NCBI RefSeq assembly: GCF_000383615.1
Contig: NZ_KB911585.1
Span: forward strand, 282,939 to 346,938
Direction of reading: 5' to 3'
Origin: Streptomyces canus 299MFChir4.1
GTDB taxonomy: Bacteria; Actinomycetota; Actinomycetes; Streptomycetales; Streptomycetaceae
Length of the DNA: 64,000 nt
The notes under the pieces are model-generated. The model worked only from the letters and a program-made list of their open reading frames with translations, ran no database searches and was not told where the DNA came from. How positions within the stretch are numbered: the stretch's first letter is position 1; the number at the start of each line of letters is the position of its first letter. Shown here in pieces: positions 7,489-16,357 of the stretch. The translations under genes and the position numbers were made by a program.

Positions 7489-7920
7489 ATCCGCCCGTTG
7501 CGCTTTCTTCGTACTGCGTTAATGGACCGTTAAAGAATATACGTCTTGAAGCCTTTGGCGAATCGGACGCAGACGCATCTTACGATCTTCAACAGGATAA
7601 CTGTACCGCGAAACGGGAGTGACACATTAAGCCACAACACAATGGCTGGAACTGTGCGCCAGTCACTCTCTGGCCTCTCCGCACTTAGGGACATGACGCC
7701 AGGTCAGGCGCTGACAGAGAAGTGATCCCGGTTCCCTGGTGGCGTCATTCTCGCATCGCCAAAGTCCCGTGGTCGGCCTGTTGTGGCTGAAACTGTTTAC
7801 CGCTTGGAGGTGTGGCGCTATCCCTTCCGTGCACATGGCGTGTCGCCTTCCTTGCTCAGGAGGAATCAGCGATGTCCGGGCTGTGGCGACGGGGCGTGAT
7901 CCCTGCGGTACGACATCCGG
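7489..7920. other. non-coding stretch, nothing recognised
   Basis: The 430 nt after the XRE gene contain no frame with streptomycete codon bias and no family I can recognise. The first 120 nt are AT-rich, beginning with a T-run that overlaps the XRE stop codon and could act as part of its terminator. Confidence 0.4.
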
Positions 7921-8044
7921 GTGAAGCGGGAGGCCGTGCGGCTGGAGGCCACCAAACGGTTCGAAGTCGGGGCTGGGACGCCCAGGTTGCGGTGGAGTTA
8001 CGGGTGTCGGACCGGCTGGTGGGCAGCAGGGTGGTGCCGGTGCC
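7921..8044 (+). pseudogene. possible helix-turn-helix remnant of an IS630-like transposase
   Basis: KREAVRLEATKRFEVGAGT in one frame continues as QVAVELRVSDRLVGS in another after a shift near 7981. Together they resemble the N-terminal winged-helix segment of IS630-type transposases, where an arginine-rich helix is followed by a variant of VARELRVSERSV. The match is short and by memory only. Confidence 0.35.
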
Positions 8045-8063
8045 TTGACGCCACGGCGGGCTC

Positions 8064-8394
8064 GGCATGCGGCCTGGCCACCGTGTCCTGGACATCGGCT
8101 CCGACGGCGACGACAGAGTCCTGAACCCGCCGCCCTGGCCACCGAGCGCATCATGACAAAGACGGCAAGGACCTGTACGAGTTCGTCGTCCACGGTTATG
8201 GCGACCAAGGGCGCCTCGCCGCGCAGGAGATGGCGGAGCAGGTCGAGCACTGGCAGCGCAACCACCGCGGCGCCCGCTCCCCCCTCATCACCGCCCGCCC
8301 GGCAGTCGGCCGCGCTCCGGCGGGCACGGTCCACGAACCGCCCACCGACGCGAAATGTGCTGGGACGAACGCGCACCGCGTGGTTCAGACGTAG
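8064..8394 (+). pseudogene. relic of a protein-L-isoaspartate-type O-methyltransferase
   Basis: MRPGHRVLDIGSDGDD (8067 onward) matches SAM-binding motif I of PCMT-like methyltransferases. After an internal deletion the reading frame changes at about 8152 to a C-terminal region: KDLYEFVVHGYGDQGRLAAQ, then EMAEQVEHWQRNHRG and LITARPA, ending at a TAG (8392-8394). Streptomyces PCMT-like enzymes, some attached to RiPP clusters, have this C-terminal layout. The middle of the SAM fold is missing, so it is inactive. No intact RiPP gene is seen nearby. Confidence 0.55.
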
Positions 8395-8568
8395 CGCACT
8401 GCCCCTGCCCGCACAGACTCAGCAGCGAGCTCGGGCTCGGTCTCTGAGACCGGTCACCTCCTACGCAACGGCTCTGAGTCGATCAGCCCCAGATGTCCGA
8501 GTGCAACGGAGCGCGGTCAGCACCAAGTTCAGCACGGGAGCCAGCCCCGCACCGTCAAATCACCCCGA

Positions 8569-8639
8569 ACTACGCGTCCCGGGACGGCACTCGTTCCGAC
8601 CGCTTTTTCTACGGTGTGCCGACACCTACGCATCCCCGC
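8569..8639. repeat. degenerate direct repeat, copy A
   Basis: The first half (8569-8600) matches 14733-14763 at all but three positions, including one gap. The second half (8607-8639, CTACGGTGTG-rich) resembles 14869-14903. The halves are adjacent here and about 105 nt apart in copy B. The pair flanks the dhaK-glpFKD block. Confidence 0.5.
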
Positions 8640-8745
8640 TGGCCGTCCGTCCGCCGCGTGTGCCTTTGCGCAAGCGGGCGGCCTGGCTGTCGGCATTCTC
8701 GGAGGTGGTGTGCGGGATGCCGCGGCTTTCAGGTAGCGGCGTGGT
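8569..8745 (-). pseudogene. possible IS5-type transposase relic carrying repeat copy A
   Basis: On the minus strand the segment reads GIPHTTSENADSQAARLRKG, then TRGGRPAGM and CRHTVEKAV, resembling the GGRP...RNTVER region of IS5-like transposases. The ends and the catalytic core are lost. The part from 8569 to 8639 also resembles 14733-14903, beyond the far end of the glycerol genes. Nothing else is recognised between 8395 and the dhaK stop. Confidence 0.4.
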
Positions 8746-8817
8746 CCTGGAGACTCAGACGGATTTTGACGGTGAACCCGCCGCGTGAGCGGGGTCGCTT
8801 CCACCGCCACCACGGGC

Positions 8818-9822
8818 TCAGCGGCCCCAGCGCAGCGCCGCCGTCTGCACGGGTGCGTCCCACAGCCGCAGCATCTCCTCGTCGGCCCGGCAGAGTGTCA
8901 CCGAGCAGCCCGCCATGTCCAGCGACGTGACGTAGTTGCCCACGAGCGCCCGCGCCACCGGCACGCCCCGGGCCTCCAGCAGCCGGGCCACCTCGGCGTG
9001 GAACCCGTACAGCTCCAGCAGCGGCGTCGCTCCCATCCCGTTGACCAGGGCCAGTACCGGCCCGTCGGCCGGAGGCACGTCCCCCAGCTCCTCGAGTACG
9101 GCGCTCACCGCGACCTCCGCGATCTCCCGGGCAGGCATCATCGCGCGCCGCTCTCGGCCCGGCTCGCCGTGGATCCCGACCCCGAGCTCCATCTCCCCGT
9201 CCGGCAGGTCGAAGGTCGGGCCTTGTTTCGCGGGGGTGCTGCAGGCGCTGAGCGCCACGCCGAAACTGCGCGAGAACTCGTTGACGCGCCGGGCGATCGC
9301 GGCCACCTGCTCCAGCGGTGCGCCCTCCTCGGCGGCCGCCCCGGCGATCTTCTCCACGAACAGGGTCGCCCCGGTGCCCCGCCGCCCGGCCGTGTACAGG
9401 CTGTCGGTGACGGCGACGTCGTCGTTGACCAGGACCCGCTCGACCCGGACGCCGTCCTCCTCGGCGAGCTCGGCGGCCATCTGGAAGTTCAGCACGTCCC
9501 CGGTGTAGTTCTTGACGACGAACAGCACGCCTTGCCCGGCCTCGACGGCGCTCGCCGCGCGCAGCATCTGCTCCGGGACGGGCGAGGTGAACACCTCCCC
9601 CGGACACGCGGCCGACAGCATCCCGTACCCGACGAACCCGGCGTGCAGCGGCTCGTGCCCGGAACCGCCGCCGGACACCAGCCCGACCCGGCCGCCCTCC
9701 CGCGCGTCCCGCCGTACGACCACCCGCCGCTCCACATCCACGTCCAGCTCCGGGTGGGCGGCAGCCATCCCCCAGAGGGCATCAGCGACCACGGTCTCCG
9801 GACTGTTGATCAGCATCTTCAT
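8818..9822 (-). CDS. dhaK: dihydroxyacetone kinase subunit DhaK
   Basis: DhaK binds dihydroxyacetone covalently through a histidine. The 334-aa product carries that residue at position 218 in GVGIHGEPG, plus the family segments SGGGSGHEPLH, NYTGDVLNF and VNGMGATPLLELYGF. GGAGG precedes the ATG at 9822. The ADP-bearing partner DhaL and the phosphodonor DhaM are not adjacent, although they normally follow dhaK. Either they lie elsewhere or this is an orphan. It diverges from glpF, fitting glycerol/dihydroxyacetone use. An open frame upstream to 10332 is not part of the gene. Confidence 0.93.
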   Translation of the reverse strand: MKMLINSPETVVADALWGMAAAHPELDVDVERRVVVRRDAREGGRVGLVSGGGSGHEPLHAGFVGYGMLSAACPGEVFTSPVPEQMLRAASAVEAGQGVLFVVKNYTGDVLNFQMAAELAEEDGVRVERVLVNDDVAVTDSLYTAGRRGTGATLFVEKIAGAAAEEGAPLEQVAAIARRVNEFSRSFGVALSACSTPAKQGPTFDLPDGEMELGVGIHGEPGRERRAMMPAREIAEVAVSAVLEELGDVPPADGPVLALVNGMGATPLLELYGFHAEVARLLEARGVPVARALVGNYVTSLDMAGCSVTLCRADEEMLRLWDAPVQTAALRWGR

Positions 9823-9985
9823 GGGACCTCCCGGGTGGAACCGGCGGCCTAGCCTCTGCCCAGTGTCCTCACGGAGCTCAGGCATGGCCGGTGACAGGCG
9901 GGCGCATTCGCGATCGCGCGCCTCCATAAACAGTGTGCCGTCACGCCGTGGACATCCGCGATGCGTGCTCGCTGCCGCCCGCCTG

Positions 9986-10240
9986 CCAGGGCAGGGGTGC
10001 GGCCAACGGTCCAGGCGGCCAGGGCGCCCCGTCGACGCAGACCATGCCGCAGGTGGCGGCGTACTCCGCGGCGGGTGCGGCGGCGGAGCTGGTGGTGACG
10101 ACGACCACCACGTCGGACTCGTGGACGGCGAAGCAGGTGCCGCCGAAGCGCCGCAGTTCCTGGGGAACCCGTCCGCGTTCGTCGCGACCACATCGGCGCC
10201 CAAGTCGGCTGCCCCGCCGAACGCTTGTACCGGCGTGCAG
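9986..10240 (-). pseudogene. relic of an Mrr-type restriction endonuclease lacking its catalytic segment
   Basis: On the minus strand, GCTPVQAFGGAADLGADV (from 10239) matches the start of Mrr_cat nuclease domains. It is followed directly, in another frame, by RRFGGTCFAVHESDVVVVVT and then SSAAAPAAEYA with CGMVCVDG. The segment that should hold the QxK catalytic motif is deleted at the join near 10158. No start or intact frame remains. The rest of the 9823-10504 gap should hold the dhaK and glpF promoters, but none is obvious. Confidence 0.55.
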
Positions 10241-10504
10241 CCGCCCCGCGCGCACGGCGGGGCGACGTGTGCTCGAAGGCGCCGGCCGCCGGGCTGCGGG
10301 CCCCAGGTCGACCTGACCACGGGCGCCGGCATCCCCTGCCGCCTGGTCAGGGTCCTGCCGGCGGGCGGACCTCCGTCTCCTCCATGGCCGGCAGGGGGCA
10401 GTATCGCTCCGCACGCGTATGGCTCTGGCCGGTCCTACAATGGTTCTTGGAGGACTCGGGGCAGTCGACGGCCGGCCCTCGGGGCCGGCGGGAAGCGGGC
10501 ACCC

Positions 10505-11353
10505 ATGGCTGAGCGACTCAAGAGATCAGGACTGGTCGGCGAGCTTTCAGCGGAATTCGCCGGCACCATGATCCTCATCCTCTTCGGTTGTGGCGTGGTG
10601 GCTCAGGTAGTCGCCGGCGGGGCCCTCACGACTCCGCCGGGCGGCCTGGGAAACCACGACAGCATCGCCTGGGCCTGGGGTCTCGGCGTCACCCTCGGTG
10701 TGTACGTCGCGGCGAGGCTGAGCGGTGCGCACCTCAATCCCGCGGTGACCCTGTCGCTGGCGGCGTTCAAGGGCTTCCCGTGGAGCAAAGTGGCCCCCTA
10801 CGCGCTGGCCCAGACAGCCGGCGCTTTCGTGGCAGCCCTGATCGTCCGGTGGAACTACACCGAGGCGCTGGCGAAGGCCGATCCCACCCACACGATCAAG
10901 ACGCAGGGCGTCTTCTCCACGCTGCCCGCGAACGGCAACCCGAACCTGCCGGTCCACGAATGGGGCGCATTCCGCGACCAGGTCATCGGCACCGCGATCC
11001 TGCTGCTGCTGATCCTGGCGGTCACGGACCTGCTCAACACGCCCCCCGGAGCCAACCTGGCACCGTTCATCGTCGGTCTGATCGTCGTGGCCATCGGTAT
11101 GGCCTGGGGCACCAACGCGGGGTACGCGATCAACCCGGCACGCGACTTCGGTCCCCGGCTGGCCAGCTTCTTCACCGGGTACGGCGGAGCGTGGCGAGAT
11201 CAGTACGGGAACCTCTACTTCTGGGTGCCGATCGCCGGTCCGGTGATCGGAGGTCTGCTGGGAGCGGGCCTGTACAAGTTCTTCATCGGCCGGTTCCTGC
11301 CGACCGCTGAGCCGGAGCCCCCCGGACGGATCCCGGCCCCCGACGAGAACTGA
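10505..11353 (+). CDS. glpF: glycerol facilitator (aquaglyceroporin)
   Basis: This 282-aa MIP-family channel lets glycerol cross the membrane passively. Both half-helix signatures are present: HLNPAVT near residue 76 and [10 protein letters not shown] near 209. The aspartate after the second NPAR is characteristic of glycerol-conducting members. Six hydrophobic segments are visible, and the C-terminal tail is proline-rich. The ATG at 10505 begins the conserved [18 protein letters not shown]; the frame is open far upstream only by chance. It heads an operon-like row with glpK, 62 nt downstream, and glpD. Confidence 0.95.
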   Translation: MAERLKRSGLVGELSAEFAGTMILILFGCGVVAQVVAGGALTTPPGGLGNHDSIAWAWGLGVTLGVYVAARLSGAHLNPAVTLSLAAFKGFPWSKVAPYALAQTAGAFVAALIVRWNYTEALAKADPTHTIKTQGVFSTLPANGNPNLPVHEWGAFRDQVIGTAILLLLILAVTDLLNTPPGANLAPFIVGLIVVAIGMAWGTNAGYAINPARDFGPRLASFFTGYGGAWRDQYGNLYFWVPIAGPVIGGLLGAGLYKFFIGRFLPTAEPEPPGRIPAPDEN

Positions 11354-11415
11354 CCGGTTCCCGGGGTTGCCGGGATCCGGCTGCCCCGGGAGAGCCCAAG
11401 GAGAGGCGGCATCCC

Positions 11416-12933
11416 ATGGCGGACTTCGTCGGCGCGGTGGACCAAGGGACCACCAGCACCCGTTTCATGATCTTCGACCATGCCGGCAACGAGGTGGCGA
11501 GGCACCAGCTGGAGCACTCACAGATCCTCCCGCGCTCGGGGTGGGTCGAACACGACCCGGTGGAGATCTGGGAGCGCACCAACTCGGTGATCCAGAACGC
11601 GCTCCGGCACGGAAACCTCTCACCGGAGGACCTGGCGGCCATCGGTATCACCAACCAGCGGGAGACGACCGTCGTCTGGGACCCGCGCAACGGCCGCCCC
11701 TACTACAACGCCATCGTCTGGCAGGACACCCGTACCGACTCCATCGCGGCAGCGCTGGACCGCTCGGGCCAGGGCAACGTCATCCGCCGCAAGGCAGGGC
11801 TGCCGCCGGCCACGTACTTCTCCGGCGGCAAGATCCAGTGGATCCTGGAGAACGTCGACGGCGTCCGCGAGGCGGCCGAGCAGGGCCATGCCCTCTTCGG
11901 CAACACCGATGCCTGGGTGCTGTGGAACCTCACCGGCGGCCCCGACGGTGGCGTCCACGCCACCGACGTGACCAACGCCAGCCGGACCATGCTGATGGAC
12001 CTGGAGACCCTCGACTGGGACGACGAGCTGCTGGGCTTCTTCGGCGTTCCCCGGGCGATGCTGCCGACCATCAACCCGTCCTCGCACCGGGAGGCGTTCG
12101 GACAGACCCGTACGTCCCGGCCGCTGCGTGCGGCCATACCCATCGCCGGTGTGCTCGGCGACCAGCAGGCAGCCACCGTCGGGCAGGTCTGCTATGCGCC
12201 CGGCGAAGCCAAGAACACGTATGGCACCGGCAACTTCCTGGTCCTCAACACCGGCACGGAACTGGTGCGGTCCCAGAACGGCCTCCTGACCACCGTGGCG
12301 TACCAGTTCGGCGACAGCCCGGCGATCTACGCACTCGAAGGCTCCATCGCCGTCACGGGCTCCGCGGTGCAATGGCTGCGCGACCAGCTGAAGATCATCA
12401 GCGATGCCGCCGAGAGCGAACGCCTGGCGCTCACCGTCGAGGACAACGGCGGGGTCTACTTCGTCCCTGCCTTCTCCGGCCTGTTCGCCCCGTACTGGCG
12501 TTCCGACGCCCGCGGCGCGATCGTCGGCCTCGCCCGGTACAACGACAACGGCCACCTGGCGCGGGCCACCCTGGAAGCGATCTGCTACCAGAGCCGCGAC
12601 GTGGTGGAGGCCATGGAGCAGGACTCCGGCGTCCACCTCGACGTGCTCAAGGTCGACGGCGGCGTGACGGCCAACGACCTGTGCATGCAGATCCAGGCCG
12701 ATGTCCTCGGCGTCCCGGTCAGCCGCCCGGTCGTCGCCGAGACCACCGCGCTCGGCGCCGCCTACGCAGCCGGTCTGGCCACTGGTTTCTGGCAGGACAC
12801 CGACGAACTGCGCACCCACTGGCAGGAGTCCAAGCGCTGGGAACCCCAGTGGTCCGAGGAACAGCGCGCGGAAGGATACGCGGGCTGGAAGAAGGCGGTG
12901 GAGCGCACGCTCGACTGGGCCAAGGTCGAATAG
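11416..12933 (+). CDS. glpK: glycerol kinase
   Basis: The enzyme phosphorylates glycerol to sn-glycerol 3-phosphate with ATP, trapping it after entry through GlpF. At 505 aa it has the normal length. FGGY-kinase features are clear: [16 protein letters not shown] at the N-terminus, [13 protein letters not shown], the substrate-binding [18 protein letters not shown] and a C-terminal [21 protein letters not shown] lies upstream of the ATG at 11416. No GylR/IclR-type regulator adjoins the row, unlike the classical streptomycete gyl operon. Confidence 0.97.
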   Translation: MADFVGAVDQGTTSTRFMIFDHAGNEVARHQLEHSQILPRSGWVEHDPVEIWERTNSVIQNALRHGNLSPEDLAAIGITNQRETTVVWDPRNGRPYYNAIVWQDTRTDSIAAALDRSGQGNVIRRKAGLPPATYFSGGKIQWILENVDGVREAAEQGHALFGNTDAWVLWNLTGGPDGGVHATDVTNASRTMLMDLETLDWDDELLGFFGVPRAMLPTINPSSHREAFGQTRTSRPLRAAIPIAGVLGDQQAATVGQVCYAPGEAKNTYGTGNFLVLNTGTELVRSQNGLLTTVAYQFGDSPAIYALEGSIAVTGSAVQWLRDQLKIISDAAESERLALTVEDNGGVYFVPAFSGLFAPYWRSDARGAIVGLARYNDNGHLARATLEAICYQSRDVVEAMEQDSGVHLDVLKVDGGVTANDLCMQIQADVLGVPVSRPVVAETTALGAAYAAGLATGFWQDTDELRTHWQESKRWEPQWSEEQRAEGYAGWKKAVERTLDWAKVE

Positions 12934-13009
12934 CTTCCGGCCGGGAGCGACCGAAGGGGCCCGCCCGAGCCGCGTGCGCCGCCCGCACCCGCTGCACGAG
13001 GAGGAGACC

Positions 13010-14722
13010 ATGGCGAACCCGGTGGCTCTCTCGCCCGGCGCACGCGCGGAGGCGCTCGTCCGACTGGGAGAGGGCGAGCTTGACGTCCTCGTCGTCGGGG
13101 GCGGCGTAGTCGGCGCCGGCGCGGCCCTGGACGCCGCCACTCGGGGCCTGAGAGTCGGCCTCGTCGAAGCCCGGGACTGGGCCTCGGGCACTTCCAGCCG
13201 CTCCAGCAAGCTCATCCACGGCGGCCTGCGCTACCTGGAGATGCTGGACTTCCGGCTCGTCGCCGAAGCCCTGAAGGAACGCGGACTCCTGCTTCAGTTC
13301 CTGGCCCCTCATCTGGTGCGTCCGGTCCCGTTCCTCTACCCCCTGAAACACCGCATCCGGGAGCGTCCTTACGTCGGCGCCGGCGTGCTGCTGTACGACA
13401 CCATGGCTGCAGTCTCCGGCACCTCCAGAGGTCTGCCCCACCACCGCCACCTGCTCAAGCGCCAGGCCCTGCACGAGGCGCCCGCGCTGCGCTCCGACGC
13501 CGTGGTCGGCGCGATCCAGTACTGGGACGCCCAGGTCGACGACGCCCGGCACACCATGTTCCTCGCCCGCACGGCCGTCGCCTACGGAGCGCTGGCCGCC
13601 AACCGCACCCGTGTCAGCCGCTTCCTGCGGCAGGGCGAGCGGGTGGTGGGAGCCGCTGTCACGGATCTGGAGACCGGCGACGAGACAGAGGTGCGAGCGA
13701 AGCAGGTCATCAACGCGACCGGCGTGTGGACCGACGACACCCAGGCCCTCGCCGGCACGCGCGGCCAGTTCCACGTCCGCGCCTCCAAGGGCGTACACCT
13801 GCTGGTCCCCCGCGACCGGATCAACTCCCGCACCGGGCTTATCCTCCGCACCGAGAAGAGCGTGCTGTTCGTCATCCCCTGGGGACGACACTGGATCATC
13901 GGGACCACCGACACCGACTGGACACTCGACAAGGCCCATCCCGCCCTCAGTTCCAAGGACGTCACCTACCTGCTGGAACACGTCAACAGCGTCCTGACCA
14001 CGCCGTTGGTTCCGGAGGATGTCGAAGGCGTCTACGCCGGTCTGCGTCCCCTCCTGTCCGGCGAGGCGGCGGAAACCAGCAAACTGTCACGGGAGCACCT
14101 GGTCGCACACCCGGTACCCGGTCTCGTCGTGGTGGCCGGCGGCAAGTACACGACCTATCGCGTGATGGCCAAGGACGCAGTCGACGAGGCGGCCCGCGGC
14201 CTGGACGAGAAAGTGCCCGACTGCGTCACGCAACGCGTTCCGCTGCTCGGCGCCGACGGCTACCCGGCCCTCTGGAACTCCCGTCACATCCTCGCCGAGC
14301 GCTCCGGGCTGCATGTCGCCCGTATCGAACACCTGTTGAACCGCTACGGCTCCCTGGTGCACGAGCTGCTCGCCATGGTCGCAGCCGACTCCTCGCTCGG
14401 CGAACCGTTGCCGAGCTCCGACGACTACCTGCGGGTCGAGGCCGTATACGCGGTGACCCATGAGGGTGCCCGCCACCTGGAGGACGTGCTCGCCCGACGT
14501 ACTCGGATCTCCATCGAGTCCTGGGACCGTGGCGTGGACGCGGCGCAGACCGTCGCGGAACTGATGGCGCCTCACCTGGGATGGGACCAAGCGCACCGGG
14601 ACCGTGAGGTCAACCACTACCTGAAGCGGGTGGCCGCCGAACGCGAGGCCCAGCAGCAGCCGGACGACCAGACCGCCGACGCGGTACGGCTCGACGCCCC
14701 CGACATCATCCCGGTGCACTGA
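13010..14722 (+). CDS. glpD: aerobic glycerol-3-phosphate dehydrogenase
   Basis: This FAD enzyme oxidises glycerol 3-phosphate to dihydroxyacetone phosphate and passes electrons to the quinone pool at the membrane. The 570-aa protein shows the FAD-binding VVVGGGVVGAGAALDAATRG near residue 28, the family signature SSKLIHGGLRYLEM, and the later GLRPLLSG and GGKYTTYR. GAGGAGG lies 5 nt before the ATG at 13010. It is 76 nt after glpK and completes the pathway from external glycerol to the triose pool. Confidence 0.95.
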   Translation: MANPVALSPGARAEALVRLGEGELDVLVVGGGVVGAGAALDAATRGLRVGLVEARDWASGTSSRSSKLIHGGLRYLEMLDFRLVAEALKERGLLLQFLAPHLVRPVPFLYPLKHRIRERPYVGAGVLLYDTMAAVSGTSRGLPHHRHLLKRQALHEAPALRSDAVVGAIQYWDAQVDDARHTMFLARTAVAYGALAANRTRVSRFLRQGERVVGAAVTDLETGDETEVRAKQVINATGVWTDDTQALAGTRGQFHVRASKGVHLLVPRDRINSRTGLILRTEKSVLFVIPWGRHWIIGTTDTDWTLDKAHPALSSKDVTYLLEHVNSVLTTPLVPEDVEGVYAGLRPLLSGEAAETSKLSREHLVAHPVPGLVVVAGGKYTTYRVMAKDAVDEAARGLDEKVPDCVTQRVPLLGADGYPALWNSRHILAERSGLHVARIEHLLNRYGSLVHELLAMVAADSSLGEPLPSSDDYLRVEAVYAVTHEGARHLEDVLARRTRISIESWDRGVDAAQTVAELMAPHLGWDQAHRDREVNHYLKRVAAEREAQQQPDDQTADAVRLDAPDIIPVH

Positions 14723-14732
14723 ACAAGGTCGG

Positions 14733-14903
14733 ACTACGCGTCCCGGGCGACACTCGTTTCGACACCATCGATCCCCTGAACCGCCTTTCCACAAGCCGGC
14801 ATGGTGGCCGCACGCATAGTGAACCCTCGAACTATGTTGCCGCGCCACATGTGCGCCTGACGTGCGGATTCCTACGGTGTGGCGACACGCAAACGTCCCC
14901 ACC
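14733..14903. repeat. degenerate direct repeat, copy B
   Basis: 14733-14763 matches 8569-8600, and 14869-14903 matches 8607-8639, with about 105 unrelated nt between the halves. It occupies the gap after glpD and reaches to within 20 nt of the next start. It is either the same decayed element as copy A or a shared regulatory sequence. Confidence 0.5.
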
Positions 14904-14919
14904 CCAGGAAGTGGTGCCG

Positions 14920-16308
14920 ATGTCGTCGCCCGCAGCCGCTCCATCAGCCCCCGCCAGCCTCAAGCGCATCGTCGCCGCCAGCCTCATCGGCACCACCATC
15001 GAGTGGTACGACTTCTTCCTCTACGGCTCCGCGGCCGCCCTGGTCTTCAACAAGCTGTTCTTTCCCGACTCCGACCCGCTCGTCGGCACCCTGCTGTCCT
15101 TCCTGACGTACGCCGTCGGATTCGCCGCCCGTCCGCTCGGCGCCCTGGTGTTCGGGCACTACGGGGACCGGCTCGGACGTAAGAAGCTGCTGGTCCTGAG
15201 CCTGCTGCTGATGGGCGGGGCGACTTTTGCGATCGGACTGCTGCCGACGCACGCGACCGTCGGAGCGGCCGCTCCCGTGCTGCTGACCGTTCTGCGCCTG
15301 GTCCAGGGCTTCGCGCTCGGCGGAGAGTGGGGCGGAGCCGTCCTGCTCGTCTCCGAGCACGGCGACGCCCGGCGGCGCGGCTTCTGGGCCTCGTGGCCGC
15401 AGACCGGCGCTCCGGCCGGGCAACTCCTCGCCACGGGTGTGCTGTCGCTGCTGACCGCCGTTCTGTCGGACACGGCGTTCGGGAGCTGGGGCTGGCGGAT
15501 TCCCTTCCTGCTTTCCGGCGTCCTGGTCATCGTCGGCCTGTGGATCCGGCTGTCCGTCGATGAATCCCCCGTGTTCAAGGAGGCGTTGGCCCAGGCGGAG
15601 GCCCGCAAGGCGGCGCGGGACGGCGTGGCCGAGAAACTGCCGCTCGTGTCCGTGCTGCGCCACCACTGGCGCGACGTGCTGATCGCGATGGGCGCGCGCA
15701 TGGCGGAGAACATCAGCTACTACGTCATCACCGCGTTCATCCTCGTCTACGCCACCACGTCCGCCGGCGTGTCCAAGCAGACGGCCCTCAACTCGGTGCT
15801 GATCGCCTCGGCCGTGCACTTCGCGGTGATCCCCGCCTGGGGCGCTCTGTCGGACCGCGTCGGCCGGCGCCCCGTGTACCTGCTCGGCGCGGTCGGCGTC
15901 GGGCTGTGGATGTTCCCGTTCTTCTCGCTCGTCGACACCGGCGGCTTCGGCAACCTGGTCCTCGCGGTGACCGTCGGACTCGTCCTGCACGGCGCCATGT
16001 ACGCGCCCCAGGCGGCCTTCTTCTCCGAGATGTTCGCGACCCGGATGCGGTACTCCGGTGCCTCCATCGGGGCCCAGTTCGCCTCCGTCGCGGCAGGTGC
16101 CCCGGCCCCGCTCATCGCCACCGCGCTCCTCTCCGACTACGGCAGCTCCACCCCGATCGCCCTCTACGTCATCGCCGCGGCCGTGTTGACGGTCGTCGCC
16201 GTCGGTGTCGCCAAGGAGACCCGCCACCGGGACCTGGCCGACGTCGAGCCGGACGCCGAGCCCGAACTGGCGGCCAAGTCCCCCGCGGCGGACGCCCGGA
16301 CCGTCTGA
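14920..16308 (+). CDS. MHS-family major facilitator (metabolite:proton symporter)
   Basis: This 462-aa transporter has twelve predicted membrane segments and the MHS-family signatures ASLIGTTIEWYDFFLYG at the N-terminus, FGHYGDRLGRKKLL in the 2-3 loop, and LRLVQGFALGGEWGGAVLL. Relatives carry shikimate, citrate, proline/betaine or short carboxylates. AGGAAG lies 8 nt before the ATG at 14920. It faces the PucR-type regulator and 3-hydroxybutyrate dehydrogenase across a hairpin, so a hydroxybutyrate-like or related organic acid is a reasonable guess for its substrate. Confidence 0.9.
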   Translation: MSSPAAAPSAPASLKRIVAASLIGTTIEWYDFFLYGSAAALVFNKLFFPDSDPLVGTLLSFLTYAVGFAARPLGALVFGHYGDRLGRKKLLVLSLLLMGGATFAIGLLPTHATVGAAAPVLLTVLRLVQGFALGGEWGGAVLLVSEHGDARRRGFWASWPQTGAPAGQLLATGVLSLLTAVLSDTAFGSWGWRIPFLLSGVLVIVGLWIRLSVDESPVFKEALAQAEARKAARDGVAEKLPLVSVLRHHWRDVLIAMGARMAENISYYVITAFILVYATTSAGVSKQTALNSVLIASAVHFAVIPAWGALSDRVGRRPVYLLGAVGVGLWMFPFFSLVDTGGFGNLVLAVTVGLVLHGAMYAPQAAFFSEMFATRMRYSGASIGAQFASVAAGAPAPLIATALLSDYGSSTPIALYVIAAAVLTVVAVGVAKETRHRDLADVEPDAEPELAAKSPAADARTV

Positions 16309-16332
16309 GCCCGGCTCCCCGAGCCCGACCGG

Positions 16333-16357
16333 CCCCCGCACGCCCGGCGTGCGGGGG
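16333..16357. terminator. bidirectional terminator between convergent genes
   Basis: CCCCCGCAC (16333-16341) pairs perfectly with GTGCGGGGG (16349-16357) around a 7-nt loop. It sits between the MHS transporter stop and the stop of the opposite-strand regulator. Confidence 0.7.

Noticed and set aside
7663..8376. Minus-strand open frame of 237 codons
   Set aside because: It is arginine- and proline-rich shadow sequence antisense to the methyltransferase and HTH relics.
9512..10504. N-terminal extension of glpF
   Set aside because: The frame is open by chance across dhaK and the nuclease relic; the conserved protein starts at 10505.
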